From DATAFF01 sp036257595 (lineage in GTDB: Bacteria; Pseudomonadota; Alphaproteobacteria; Rhizobiales; Aestuariivirgaceae), in contig DATAFF010000158.1 in NCBI GenBank assembly GCA_036257595.1, positions 6,339-70,338 of the forward strand: a stretch of 64,000 bases of DNA, in the 5' to 3' direction. The translations under genes were made by a program, and so were the position numbers. Positions within the stretch are counted from its first letter, which is position 1. Every line of letters starts with the position of its first letter. Below are positions 55,126 to 62,858 of this stretch, one piece after another. The notes under the pieces are model-generated. The model was not told the DNA's origin. It did no database searches and was given only the letters and a program-made list of their open reading frames with translations.

Positions 55126-55582
55126 ATCGGGAGGGCGCCTCTCTTCCCGCTCATCTGCCTGGTGAGGGTCACGCTGGCGCCATGCGCCTCAAAGCCGTCG
55201 AACGGCGTGTTCGACCGGGCACACTATAGGTGCAATCCAGTTGCTGGGCGAGGCCGAATGTCTCGAAATCACGATTGGTTAACGCAGAGATGTCGAGCCG
55301 CACAGCGTCCGCGCGATTTGGCGATGCATGATCTAAAGGATCGAGGGGATGAGGCGCCACTCGCTCCGGGGTGCCGGCCAAAAGCAGATGCTGGGCGATG
55401 TCTCGGCGGGTCCTTTTTGTCTGAAGTGCCTTTAGCTCGCCAAATATTGGCGCGAGGGACTTCCATTGTGCAGCGCGGCATTTTTGGTGCATTGCCGGAG
55501 TGCCATTGCGTCATGATGGGCATTCCCGTTGCCCGTGACGAATCAATGACTTGTGTGGCTTTTGGGAACTTGCCGGAGCCTA
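55126..55582. other. Gene-free region between the ATPase gene and dksA
   Basis: 457 bases without a supportable gene. A minus frame at 55169-55492 has no recognisable family and no credible start. The stretch should hold the minus-strand ATPase promoter. Nothing else repetitive or structured is visible. Confidence 0.5.
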
Positions 55583-55611
55583 TTGTCGAGTGTATTTGAC
55601 CTCGATATATA
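55583..55611 (+). promoter_or_regulatory. Candidate dksA promoter
   Basis: TTGTCG at 55583-55588 and TATATA at 55606-55611 are 17 bases apart. The start codon lies about 50 bases downstream, with a small GGGCG...CGCCC-type hairpin possible in the leader (CGCCCTGTTCAGAAGGGCG near 55614-55632). Confidence 0.5.
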
Positions 55612-55662
55612 GGCGCCCTGTTCAGAAGGGCGTTGCCCTTCGGGAGATGAGGGACCCCGGTA

Positions 55663-56079
55663 ATGTCCAAAACGAATGGCATCGTCTATCAACCTTCTGA
55701 CGACGAACCCTTCATGAATGAACGCCAGCGGGAGTATTTCCGCCTGAAGCTTCTAAACTGGAAGGATGAAATTCTGCACGAAAGCAAGGAAACGCTGCTT
55801 TCACTGCAAGATGAGAACAATGTATTGCCGGACTTGGCCGACCGGGCGTCCACCGAGACCGACCGGGCCCTCGAGCTCAGGACGCGCGATCGGCAACGCA
55901 AGCTGATATCGAAGATCGATGCCGCGCTGAAGCGAATCGAGGACGGCTCCTATGGCTATTGCGAGGAGACCGGCGAGCCGATCAGCCTGCGCCGGCTCGA
56001 CGCTCGACCGATCGCCACGCTGTCGATCGAGGCGCAGGAGCGCCATGAGAGGCGGGAAAAGGTCTACCGCGAGGACTGA
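55663..56079 (+). CDS. dksA: DksA, RNA polymerase secondary-channel regulator (cysteine-poor)
   Basis: Works with ppGpp on RNA polymerase to tune rRNA and amino-acid gene transcription. The 138-residue product has the coiled-coil with the tip DLADRA (D57, D60, A62) and a C-terminal globular region. The four-Cys zinc finger of E. coli DksA is largely lost: the positions read C100, T103, S121 and A124 at the expected C-x2-C-x17-C-x2-C spacing. This resembles the zinc-independent DksA2 of Pseudomonas aeruginosa. The ATG at 55663 has an upstream promoter. It converges on the fliO-like gene across six bases. Confidence 0.93.
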   Translation: MSKTNGIVYQPSDDEPFMNERQREYFRLKLLNWKDEILHESKETLLSLQDENNVLPDLADRASTETDRALELRTRDRQRKLISKIDAALKRIEDGSYGYCEETGEPISLRRLDARPIATLSIEAQERHERREKVYRED

Positions 56080-56085
56080 GTCGCT

Positions 56086-56604
56086 TCAGAAATTCTCCCC
56101 TACATCGCCGTCGCGCCGTCCGAGCCGTGGCTCGTCGCGGTTCACCGCCCGCAGATTCGGTGGTCGGTTGTCACCGAATACCGCCGGTCGGGGTGCCGGG
56201 CGCGGTCCGATCGGGCGCAGCGGATCGGCGCTGAGCGGCTCCGTCTGCTCTCCCGCGGCGATAGAATATTCGCGCTGCGACGCCGGCTCGAACTCGCGCG
56301 GCTGCACGAAGTCCGGGCGGGGCTTGCGCATGCCCGGCTCGCTGCCGCGGCCGGAAATGCCTGGTTCGATCACCACGTCCTGGCCGCCTCCGATCAGCAC
56401 CAGGTGCTCGACATTGTCGCGTCGCACAAGAATGAGTCGCCGCGTCTTGTCGATCTCATAATATTCGCTGATACCCAGGCGCATGCCGCGGCGGCCGCCC
56501 ATCCCGCCCTGGAAGCTCCTGAGGACCACCAAAATGATGATGAGAACGACCAGCACCACCGCGCCGGCTATGAGATAGGTCGTATAATCACCAAGATCAG
56601 GCAT
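56086..56604 (-). CDS. FliO/MopB-like membrane protein
   Basis: A 172-residue protein with one N-terminal membrane helix (about 9-30, LIAGAVVLVVLIIILVVL) followed by a small domain with ILVRRDNVEHLVLIGGGQDVVIEPGI, the hallmark of FliO-family flagellar assembly proteins. The C-terminal half is Pro/Arg-rich and disordered. In Rhizobiales such a gene commonly sits by dksA and cckA, away from flagellar clusters, so a role in flagellar export is inferred only from the family. Divergent from cckA. Confidence 0.8.
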   Translation of the reverse strand: MPDLGDYTTYLIAGAVVLVVLIIILVVLRSFQGGMGGRRGMRLGISEYYEIDKTRRLILVRRDNVEHLVLIGGGQDVVIEPGISGRGSEPGMRKPRPDFVQPREFEPASQREYSIAAGEQTEPLSADPLRPIGPRPAPRPAVFGDNRPPNLRAVNRDEPRLGRRDGDVGENF

Positions 56605-56777
56605 GTTGGGTTCCGTCGGACCGGGACAGCCCGGCTCTGTGGGTGGTCCTTAGCCCCAAAAATGGGCAGGATGGCGACGCGGGCGATCAAACAGACTCGA
56701 TTCGGCGGCGTATCCTGCTGTGATGGCGCCGATCCCACTATACTTGGGGTGATTCGATTGGCCAGAGGTCCAGGCTG

Positions 56778-59327
56778 ATGACGGGCGGGGCAGTGGAGTT
56801 CAGGGCGGCAATTGGCAAGACTGACGAGCGTGTCGCAACCCCGCCCGAGCTGTCGGGCCGGCAGGGCCACCCCGGCTTTGCCGCGACGATCGCCGTGCTG
56901 CTCGCGGCCGGCGTCTGGGGGATTGCCACTTTGGCGCCGCAGCATCTGGGTTTCCCGGCCCTCCTCGGCCTGGGGGCCGCCGCGCTGGTTGGGCTGATCT
57001 TTTCCCTCGGGATGATTGCCGGCTTTGTTCACATCGGCCGGCTGCCGCGGCGACGGATGTTCTTCGATGGCCTAGTCGATGCCGTCGCCGATCCTTGCGT
57101 CGTCACCGATTCGCGCGGCCGTGTCGTCTATACGAACGAGCCTTATCGCCAGCTGCTGGCGGCGGCGGGTCAGAGCCGGCTTATCGGCGTGGAGAACCTC
57201 TATGCCGGTTATCCTGACGTTGCCGACAAGGTCTATCGCCTGTCCCAGGCGGCGCGCGAAGGCAGGGCAGCGCATGAGGAGTTCCGCCTGTCGCCCGGAT
57301 CGGCGGCTGCCCTGGCGCGGCAGGACAGGCCGGCCTGGATCCGCGCCCAGATCAGGCCCGTCAGTCTGCCCACCGGACTGCTCCACGTGCTGTGGCGCCT
57401 CATCGACCTGACGGATGACCGCGCCCGCCAGGAGGAGGCCTTTGGCCATCTCCAATATATCATCAACTATCTCGACCATGCGCCGGCGGGGTTCTTCTCG
57501 ACCGCTCCGGACGGTGAGATCGTCTATGTCAACGCCACTCTGGCGGGCTGGCTCGACGTCGATCTCGACCGGACCACTGACGGCACCTTCACGCTCGACC
57601 AGCTCGTTACCGCCGAAGGTGCCCGGCGTATCGCCAGGATCGAGCCGGTGCCCGCCGGCGTCAGGGTCGCGAGCTTCGATCTCGATCTGCAGGACAGGGA
57701 CGGCAAGCCGATCCCGGTCCATATCATCCACCGAGTCGATTTCAGCGCCGATGGCCAGCCGCTGCCGTCGCGCTCGCTGGTGCTCGACCGCCGCGGTCGG
57801 GAGAGCGAGTCGGTGGGCGGCGGCGACGTCAAGATTGCGCGATTGATCAACAATGCGCCGATCGGCATTGTCCAGATCGACCGCGACGGAAGGATCCTGT
57901 CGATGAATGCCGCCTTCACCCATATGGCGGAGATGGCGCGGCTCGGCAGCACCCTGTCGCAGAGCATCGCCGACAGCTATCGCCCGGCTTTTGCCGATGC
58001 GCTCGCAGCCAGCTTGCGGGGCGAGGTGCCGGAACCCATCGACTTTGCTTTCGCCGGCGAGCCGACGCGTACCGGGCAGCTGTTCTTCGGCCGGTTCGAT
58101 GCCGGCAGCGCCGCAGCCCTCACGCTCTATGCAACCGATACAACCCGTCATTCCTCTCTCGAGGTGCAGCTCGATCAAAGCCGCAAGATGCTGGCGATCG
58201 GCCAGTTGGCCGGCGGCGTCGCCCATGACTTCAACAATGTGCTGACCGCCATCATCGGTTTCTCCGATTTGCTGCTCGCCCGCCACAAGCCGACCGATCC
58301 GTCCTTCCTCGACATCATGAACATCAAGCAGAACGCCAATCGGGCCGCCAATCTGGTGCGCCAGCTGCTTGCGTTCTCACGCCGCCAGACACTCCGGCCG
58401 GAAGTCACCTCGCTCAGCGACATCATCTCAGATCTCGGCCATCTGCTTGGCCGGCTGCTCGGCGAGAAGGTCGAGCTCAAGATCGTCCATGGCCGCGACA
58501 TCGGTCTGGTGAAGGTCGACATCAATCAGTTCGAGCAGGTGATCATCAATCTGGCGGTCAATGCCCGCGACGCCATGCCGAAGGGCGGCGCGCTCACCAT
58601 CCGCACCGCCAATCTCGACGAGGACGAGTCGCGCAATGTGAGGCCGGGGCTGCTGCCTGCGGCCGACTACGTGGTGTGCGAGGTGGAGGATAGCGGTATC
58701 GGCATGCCGCCCGACGTGCTGGAGAAGATATTCGAGCCGTTCTTCACCACCAAGGAGGTCGGCAAGGGCACCGGACTCGGCCTTTCCACCGTCTATGGCA
58801 TCGTCAAGCAGACCGGCGGCTTCATTTTTTGTGACAGCGAAGTGGGTCGCGGCACGATCTTCCGCATCTACCTTCAACGGCATTCCGGAGCCGAGCGCGA
58901 GATTGCTGCAGTGCAGCAAGTGGAAAGCCGCAAGGATGGAGGCGCCACCGATCTCACGGGCATGGGCACGATTCTCTTGGTCGAGGACGAAGATGCCGTC
59001 CGCTCCTTTGCATCGCGCGCCTTGCAGTCGCGCGGCTACACCGTGCTGACGGCAGAAACCGGCGAGCGGGCATTGGCGGTGGTCGAAGAGAATCGCAATG
59101 CGATCGATCTCGTGCTCTCCGACGTGGTGATGCCGGAGATGGATGGCCCGACCCTGCTCAGGGAACTGCGTCGCCGTGGAATCGGCACCAAGGTGGTGTT
59201 CATCTCCGGTTATGCCGAGGATGCCTTCGAGAAGAACCTCGAGGGCCAGACCGATTTTGCTTTCCTGCCCAAGCCGTTCACGCTGAAGCAACTGGCCGAG
59301 GCGGTGAAGGACGCAATGAGCTCTTGA
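56778..59327 (+). CDS. cckA: CckA, hybrid histidine kinase of the CtrA phosphorelay
   Basis: The hybrid kinase that controls CtrA through ChpT in alphaproteobacteria. The 849-residue product has two N-terminal membrane helices (about 34-76), PAS regions, a HisKA domain with the phosphoacceptor H483 in GVAHDFNN, an HATPase domain ([23 protein letters not shown]) and a C-terminal receiver domain with D782 in [13 protein letters not shown]. The order and the motif [13 protein letters not shown] are characteristic of CckA, as is the location next to dksA/fliO. It starts after a weak site (CAGG) with ATG at 56778. Confidence 0.93.
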   Translation: MTGGAVEFRAAIGKTDERVATPPELSGRQGHPGFAATIAVLLAAGVWGIATLAPQHLGFPALLGLGAAALVGLIFSLGMIAGFVHIGRLPRRRMFFDGLVDAVADPCVVTDSRGRVVYTNEPYRQLLAAAGQSRLIGVENLYAGYPDVADKVYRLSQAAREGRAAHEEFRLSPGSAAALARQDRPAWIRAQIRPVSLPTGLLHVLWRLIDLTDDRARQEEAFGHLQYIINYLDHAPAGFFSTAPDGEIVYVNATLAGWLDVDLDRTTDGTFTLDQLVTAEGARRIARIEPVPAGVRVASFDLDLQDRDGKPIPVHIIHRVDFSADGQPLPSRSLVLDRRGRESESVGGGDVKIARLINNAPIGIVQIDRDGRILSMNAAFTHMAEMARLGSTLSQSIADSYRPAFADALAASLRGEVPEPIDFAFAGEPTRTGQLFFGRFDAGSAAALTLYATDTTRHSSLEVQLDQSRKMLAIGQLAGGVAHDFNNVLTAIIGFSDLLLARHKPTDPSFLDIMNIKQNANRAANLVRQLLAFSRRQTLRPEVTSLSDIISDLGHLLGRLLGEKVELKIVHGRDIGLVKVDINQFEQVIINLAVNARDAMPKGGALTIRTANLDEDESRNVRPGLLPAADYVVCEVEDSGIGMPPDVLEKIFEPFFTTKEVGKGTGLGLSTVYGIVKQTGGFIFCDSEVGRGTIFRIYLQRHSGAEREIAAVQQVESRKDGGATDLTGMGTILLVEDEDAVRSFASRALQSRGYTVLTAETGERALAVVEENRNAIDLVLSDVVMPEMDGPTLLRELRRRGIGTKVVFISGYAEDAFEKNLEGQTDFAFLPKPFTLKQLAEAVKDAMSS

Positions 59328-59346
59328 GATTTCCAGGAGATCCGAG

Positions 59347-60696
59347 GTGAGCGTGATCGAGAGCCTGGCCCGCCAGCTTGCCGAGAGCCGTGTTTCGGCC
59401 CGCTCGCTCGTCGAGGAGGCGTTGACGCGCGCCTTGGACCCTGCCGGGGAAGGGGCCCGAACTTTCATTTCGATCGACCGGGAAGGGGCAAGAGAGACCG
59501 CCGACCATGTCGACCGGTTGCGACGCCGCGGCCGGGCACCGTCGCCTTTCGCTGGCATCCCGATGTCGGTCAAGGACCTCTTCGATCTCGCCGGCGAGGT
59601 CACTCGCGCCGGCTCGGTGATCCTGAAGGAGGAGGCGCCGGCCACGGTCGATGCCCTGGCGATCGCCCGCCTCAAGTCCTATGGCTTCATCGTTCTCGGG
59701 CGCACCAACATGACGGAGTTCGCTTACTCCGGCGTGGGCCTCAATCCGCATTACGGCACCCCGCTCTGCGTTTATGATCGGGCGACCGGTCGCATTCCCG
59801 GCGGCTCGTCGTCCGGCGCGGCGGTCTCAGTCGCCGACGCGATCTGCGCTGTCGGTATCGGCACCGATACCGGTGGGTCATGCCGCATCCCGGCGGCGTT
59901 CAACGGCATTGTCGGGTGGAAGCCGACGGTTGGCCGGGTGCCGACGCGTGGCGTCTATCCCTTGTCCACCACCCTCGATTCGGTCGGTCCGCTCGCTCGC
60001 ACGGTGACCGACTGCTTCATTGCCGACGCGATCATGGCCGATGAAGAGGTGGTGAGCCTCGAGGCCATGGCGCCTCGGGAGATGCGGCTCGGCGCATTGC
60101 GCAGTCTCGTGCTTGACGATCTCGATCCGCCGGTGGCGCGCGACTTCGAACGGGCGCTCACCCGGCTGGCCGAATCGGGTGTGCGGATCGACGATGTGAG
60201 CTTCGAGGCGGTGAAGCGGTTCCCGGCGCTCAATGCCAAGGGTGGGATCGGTGCCGCCGACGCCTATGCCCATCATGCGCCGATGATCGCCGCGCGCCGC
60301 GATGCCTATGACCCGCGTGTCGTCAACCGGATCCTGCACGGCGCCGCCATCACCAGCGCCGAGCTGATCGGCATTCATCGGGGGCGCGCCGAGCTGATGC
60401 GGCAGTTCCACATGATCGCCGAAAGTTTCGATGCCCTGATTCTGCCGACCACTCCCAATATCGCGCCGCCGGTCAGCGCCTTGGCCAGCGACGACGACTA
60501 TATCCGGCTCAACATGCATTCATTGCGGAACACCATCATCGGCAACTTTCTTGGGGTATGTGCCATCTCACTGCCGATGGCCTTACCTGGCGAGCCGCCG
60601 ACCGGCCTCATGCTGATGGCGAGGGGTGGCCGCGACCGACGGCTGTTCCAAGTGGCCCGCGGCGTCGAGGCGGTCCTGGCCGCAATGGCTGGTTAG
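59347..60696 (+). CDS. Amidase (amidase-signature family)
   Basis: A 449-residue amidohydrolase of the amidase-signature family. The Ser-cisSer-Lys triad is visible: K76 in MSVKDLFD, the cis-Ser in GGSSSG (154-156) and nucleophile S178 in DTGGSCRIPAA. Without a diagnostic C-terminus it cannot be told apart as GatA, aryl-amidase or an amide-degrading enzyme; lack of gatB/gatC next to it argues against GatA. The GTG at 59347 follows CAGGAGATCCGAG. It lies between cckA and recA, which in many Rhizobiales are direct neighbours. Confidence 0.9.
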   Translation: MSVIESLARQLAESRVSARSLVEEALTRALDPAGEGARTFISIDREGARETADHVDRLRRRGRAPSPFAGIPMSVKDLFDLAGEVTRAGSVILKEEAPATVDALAIARLKSYGFIVLGRTNMTEFAYSGVGLNPHYGTPLCVYDRATGRIPGGSSSGAAVSVADAICAVGIGTDTGGSCRIPAAFNGIVGWKPTVGRVPTRGVYPLSTTLDSVGPLARTVTDCFIADAIMADEEVVSLEAMAPREMRLGALRSLVLDDLDPPVARDFERALTRLAESGVRIDDVSFEAVKRFPALNAKGGIGAADAYAHHAPMIAARRDAYDPRVVNRILHGAAITSAELIGIHRGRAELMRQFHMIAESFDALILPTTPNIAPPVSALASDDDYIRLNMHSLRNTIIGNFLGVCAISLPMALPGEPPTGLMLMARGGRDRRLFQVARGVEAVLAAMAG

Positions 60697-60936
60697 GATG
60701 ATAATCTCTCACCAAAAAGGTGTAACGGATTCTTCATTGCAACTTTGTGACAGCAATGCTACAGCGTTCCGGCCGGTGAGAATTCGCGCCTGGCTACCGG
60801 GAGAGCGTAGACGGCGTTCCGACCTCCCCCCAGACGTCACGGGGCGCCGACCTGCGACTCTCCCGGGATTTCCGTAATCTCGAAATAATGTTGGCTAATC
60901 CTCGAAAACGCCGTTGAATCAACAGATTGCAAAAGG
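60697..60936. other. Structured intergenic region upstream of recA
   Basis: Part of a 326-base gap between the amidase gene and recA. It contains a 9-base inverted repeat, CCGGGAGAG at 60797-60805 and CTCTCCCGG at 60858-60866, with a 52-base loop. It may be a terminator-like structure or a leader RNA. No gene is supportable; the short frame at 60626-60877 overlaps the amidase gene in another frame. Confidence 0.45.
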
Positions 60937-60965
60937 TTGTTGCGAGGAGAACAAAAAGGGTACAT
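60937..60965 (+). promoter_or_regulatory. Candidate recA promoter overlapped by a LexA-like site
   Basis: TTGTTG at 60937-60942 and GTACAT at 60960-60965 are 17 bases apart. Within it, GAAC-N7-GTAC at 60949-60963 is one base from the alphaproteobacterial SOS box (GAAC-N7-GAAC, the reverse of GTTC-N7-GTTC). A repressor there would block the -10 region, as expected for an SOS gene. Called by pattern only. Confidence 0.45.
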
Positions 60966-61022
60966 GATCTGCCGCATAGTCCCTTGTGGAATCAGGGACG
61001 CTGGTCAATAAGGAGCGGCGAG

Positions 61023-62102
61023 ATGGGGCAGACCAATCTCCGGCTGATAGAGAATTCGTCCATGGACAGAAAAAAGGCGCTCGACGCGGCTCTCAGCCAG
61101 ATCGAAAGGGCATTCGGCAAGGGCTCGATCATGAAACTCGGCGCCAACACGGCGATCGAGATCGAGGCCATCCCCACCGGCTCGCTGGGACTCGATATTG
61201 CGCTCGGCATTGGCGGTCTGCCGAGGGGCAGGGTGGTCGAGATCTTCGGCCCCGAATCGTCGGGCAAGACCACGCTCGCGCTCCAGACCATCGCCGAGGC
61301 GCAGCGGCGCGGGGGCATCTGCGCCTTTGTCGATGCCGAGCACGCCCTCGACCCGACCTATGCCCGCAAGCTCGGGGTCGATATAGACGAGCTGCTGATC
61401 TCCCAGCCCGATACCGGCGAGCAGGCGCTGGAGATCGCCGACACGCTGGTCCGCTCCGGTGCGGTCGAGGTCCTGGTCATCGATTCGGTCGCGGCCCTGA
61501 CCCCCAAGGCCGAGATCGAGGGGGAGATGGGCGATGCCCTGCCCGGCATGCAGGCGCGGTTGATGAGCCAGGCGCTGCGCAAACTGACGGCGTCGATTTC
61601 CAAGACGCAATGCATGGTGATCTTCATCAACCAGATTCGCATGAAGATCGGCGTGATGTTCGGCAATCCTGAGACGACAACCGGCGGCAATGCGCTGAAA
61701 TTCTATGCCTCGGTGCGTCTCGACATCCGGCGGATCGGCGCCATCAAGGACCGCGACGAGGTGGTCGGCAACCAGACCCGGGTCAAGGTGGTGAAGAACA
61801 AGGTGGCGCCGCCTTTCAAGCAGGTCGAGTTCGACATCATGTATGGCGAGGGGATCTCGAAGACGGGCGAGCTCCTCGATCTCGGGGTCACCGCCGGCGT
61901 CGTCGAGAAGTCGGGTTCCTGGTTCTCCTATGGCGGCGAGCGGATCGGCCAGGGCCGCGAGAACGCCAAGAACTTCCTCAAGAGTCACCGCGATGTCGCG
62001 GAAACGATCGAGAATGCGATCCGCGCCAATGCCGGCCTGATCGCGCAACGGATCACAGGCACGCCGTCCGAGGGAGAGGAGGGCTCTGCCGCCGATGCCT
62101 GA
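61023..62102 (+). CDS. recA: RecA recombinase
   Basis: The central strand-exchange protein and SOS co-protease. The 359-residue product has the Walker [11 protein letters not shown], the L1/L2 loops ([36 protein letters not shown] in part) and an acidic C-terminus ([10 protein letters not shown]). The ATG at 61023 follows AGGAG at 61011-61015 and gives the Rhizobiales-type N-terminus ([15 protein letters not shown]); a downstream ATG in SSMDRKK is less likely. Earlier frames are not supported. A LexA-like site overlaps its promoter. Confidence 0.98.
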   Translation: MGQTNLRLIENSSMDRKKALDAALSQIERAFGKGSIMKLGANTAIEIEAIPTGSLGLDIALGIGGLPRGRVVEIFGPESSGKTTLALQTIAEAQRRGGICAFVDAEHALDPTYARKLGVDIDELLISQPDTGEQALEIADTLVRSGAVEVLVIDSVAALTPKAEIEGEMGDALPGMQARLMSQALRKLTASISKTQCMVIFINQIRMKIGVMFGNPETTTGGNALKFYASVRLDIRRIGAIKDRDEVVGNQTRVKVVKNKVAPPFKQVEFDIMYGEGISKTGELLDLGVTAGVVEKSGSWFSYGGERIGQGRENAKNFLKSHRDVAETIENAIRANAGLIAQRITGTPSEGEEGSAADA

Positions 62103-62129
62103 GGCGGGCAACAATGGTGAGGGCAAGAC

Positions 62130-62627
62130 ATGATCGCGGAGCGTCCGGTTGTCACCGGCGGCTGCCAATGCGGTGCAGTTCGCTATGCCATCAGTGGTCC
62201 GCTCGGCAAAGCCGGCATCTGTCATTGCCGGATGTGCCAGAAAGCCTTCGGATCATGGGGGGCGGCACTGGTCTCGGTCCCCCATGACATTTTCCGCTGG
62301 ACCCGCGGCACGCCGGGGCTGTTCCGCTCCTCGGCGGTGGTCGATCGCGGCTTCTGTCCGGGCTGCGGCACGCCGCTCTCGATGCAGGAGGATGGCGACG
62401 ACCATATCGAGATCGCCATCGGCACGCTCGACGACCCCGAGCTTGCGCCGCCGACGTCCCAGGTCGGCATCGAGAGCCGGCTCACCTGGTTTGCCGGTCT
62501 CTCGTTGCTTCCCGCCAGCCGCACCGAGGACAGTCGCAGCCCGGAGGAGCTCGCCCGGCTGAAGAGCCGGCAGCATCCGGACCACGATACCGATCAGTGG
62601 CCGCCGCCAGTAGGCAGTAGGCAGTAG
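62130..62627 (+). CDS. GFA-family zinc-binding protein
   Basis: A 165-residue protein of the glutathione-dependent formaldehyde-activating (GFA/CENP-V) family. The zinc-binding cysteines are C12 and C14 (GCQCG), C31, C33 and C36 (CHCRMCQ), and C76 and C79 (CPGCG). Family members range from formaldehyde activation to unknown roles, so the substrate is open. It starts 27 bases after recA, where alaS is often found in Rhizobiales. Its C-terminal end (PPPVGSRQ) and stop codon are encoded by the first units of a heptamer repeat. Confidence 0.87.
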   Translation: MIAERPVVTGGCQCGAVRYAISGPLGKAGICHCRMCQKAFGSWGAALVSVPHDIFRWTRGTPGLFRSSAVVDRGFCPGCGTPLSMQEDGDDHIEIAIGTLDDPELAPPTSQVGIESRLTWFAGLSLLPASRTEDSRSPEELARLKSRQHPDHDTDQWPPPVGSRQ

Positions 62628-62680
62628 GGAAGAGTTCCCGTTCGCTGCCTATTTGCCCCATACCTACTGCCTTTTTTGCC
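62605..62680. repeat. Heptamer-array inverted repeat, GGCAGTA type (copy 7)
   Basis: Left arm of about three units (CAGTAGG) runs through the end of the GFA gene and is followed by a spacer AAGAGTTCCC, then right units (CTGCCT, ATTTGCC, ACTGCC) and a TTTTTTGCCC tail. The stem with the T-run resembles an intrinsic terminator. The right arm is more diverged than in copies 1-2. Confidence 0.8.
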
Positions 62681-62699
62681 CGCGAACGCACGAAAATTG

Positions 62700-62853
62700 G
62701 ACAGCAGGCATTAGCCAGACAGCGGTGGGAGCCCACCATTGACTGCCTGACGCCGACTGCCTACTGCCTATTGCCTACCGCCGATTTCCGACTGTCTGCT
62801 GCCTGACGCCCAATGCCTGACGCCGACTGCCCACTGCCTGATCCCGACCGCCT
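62700..62853. repeat. Large heptamer array, GGCAGTA type, with extended right arm (copy 8)
   Basis: A poorly preserved left arm (AGCAGGCATTAGCCAGACAG) precedes sixteen consecutive 7-nt units in one phase at 62742-62853, mainly ACTGCCT, GACGCCG, ATTGCCT and AATGCCT. This is by far the longest arm in the window and is not matched by an equal left arm. It ends five bases before the start codon of the cyclase gene. Confidence 0.88.
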
Positions 62854-62858
62854 CAGCC

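Noticed and set aside
55169..55492. A 107-residue minus-strand frame before dksA
   Set aside because: No family, no ribosome-binding site, and it spans a region expected to be promoter sequence.
62742..62853. Possible CRISPR array
   Set aside because: The repeat unit is 7 nt with no unique spacers and no cas genes nearby; it is a simple tandem array.
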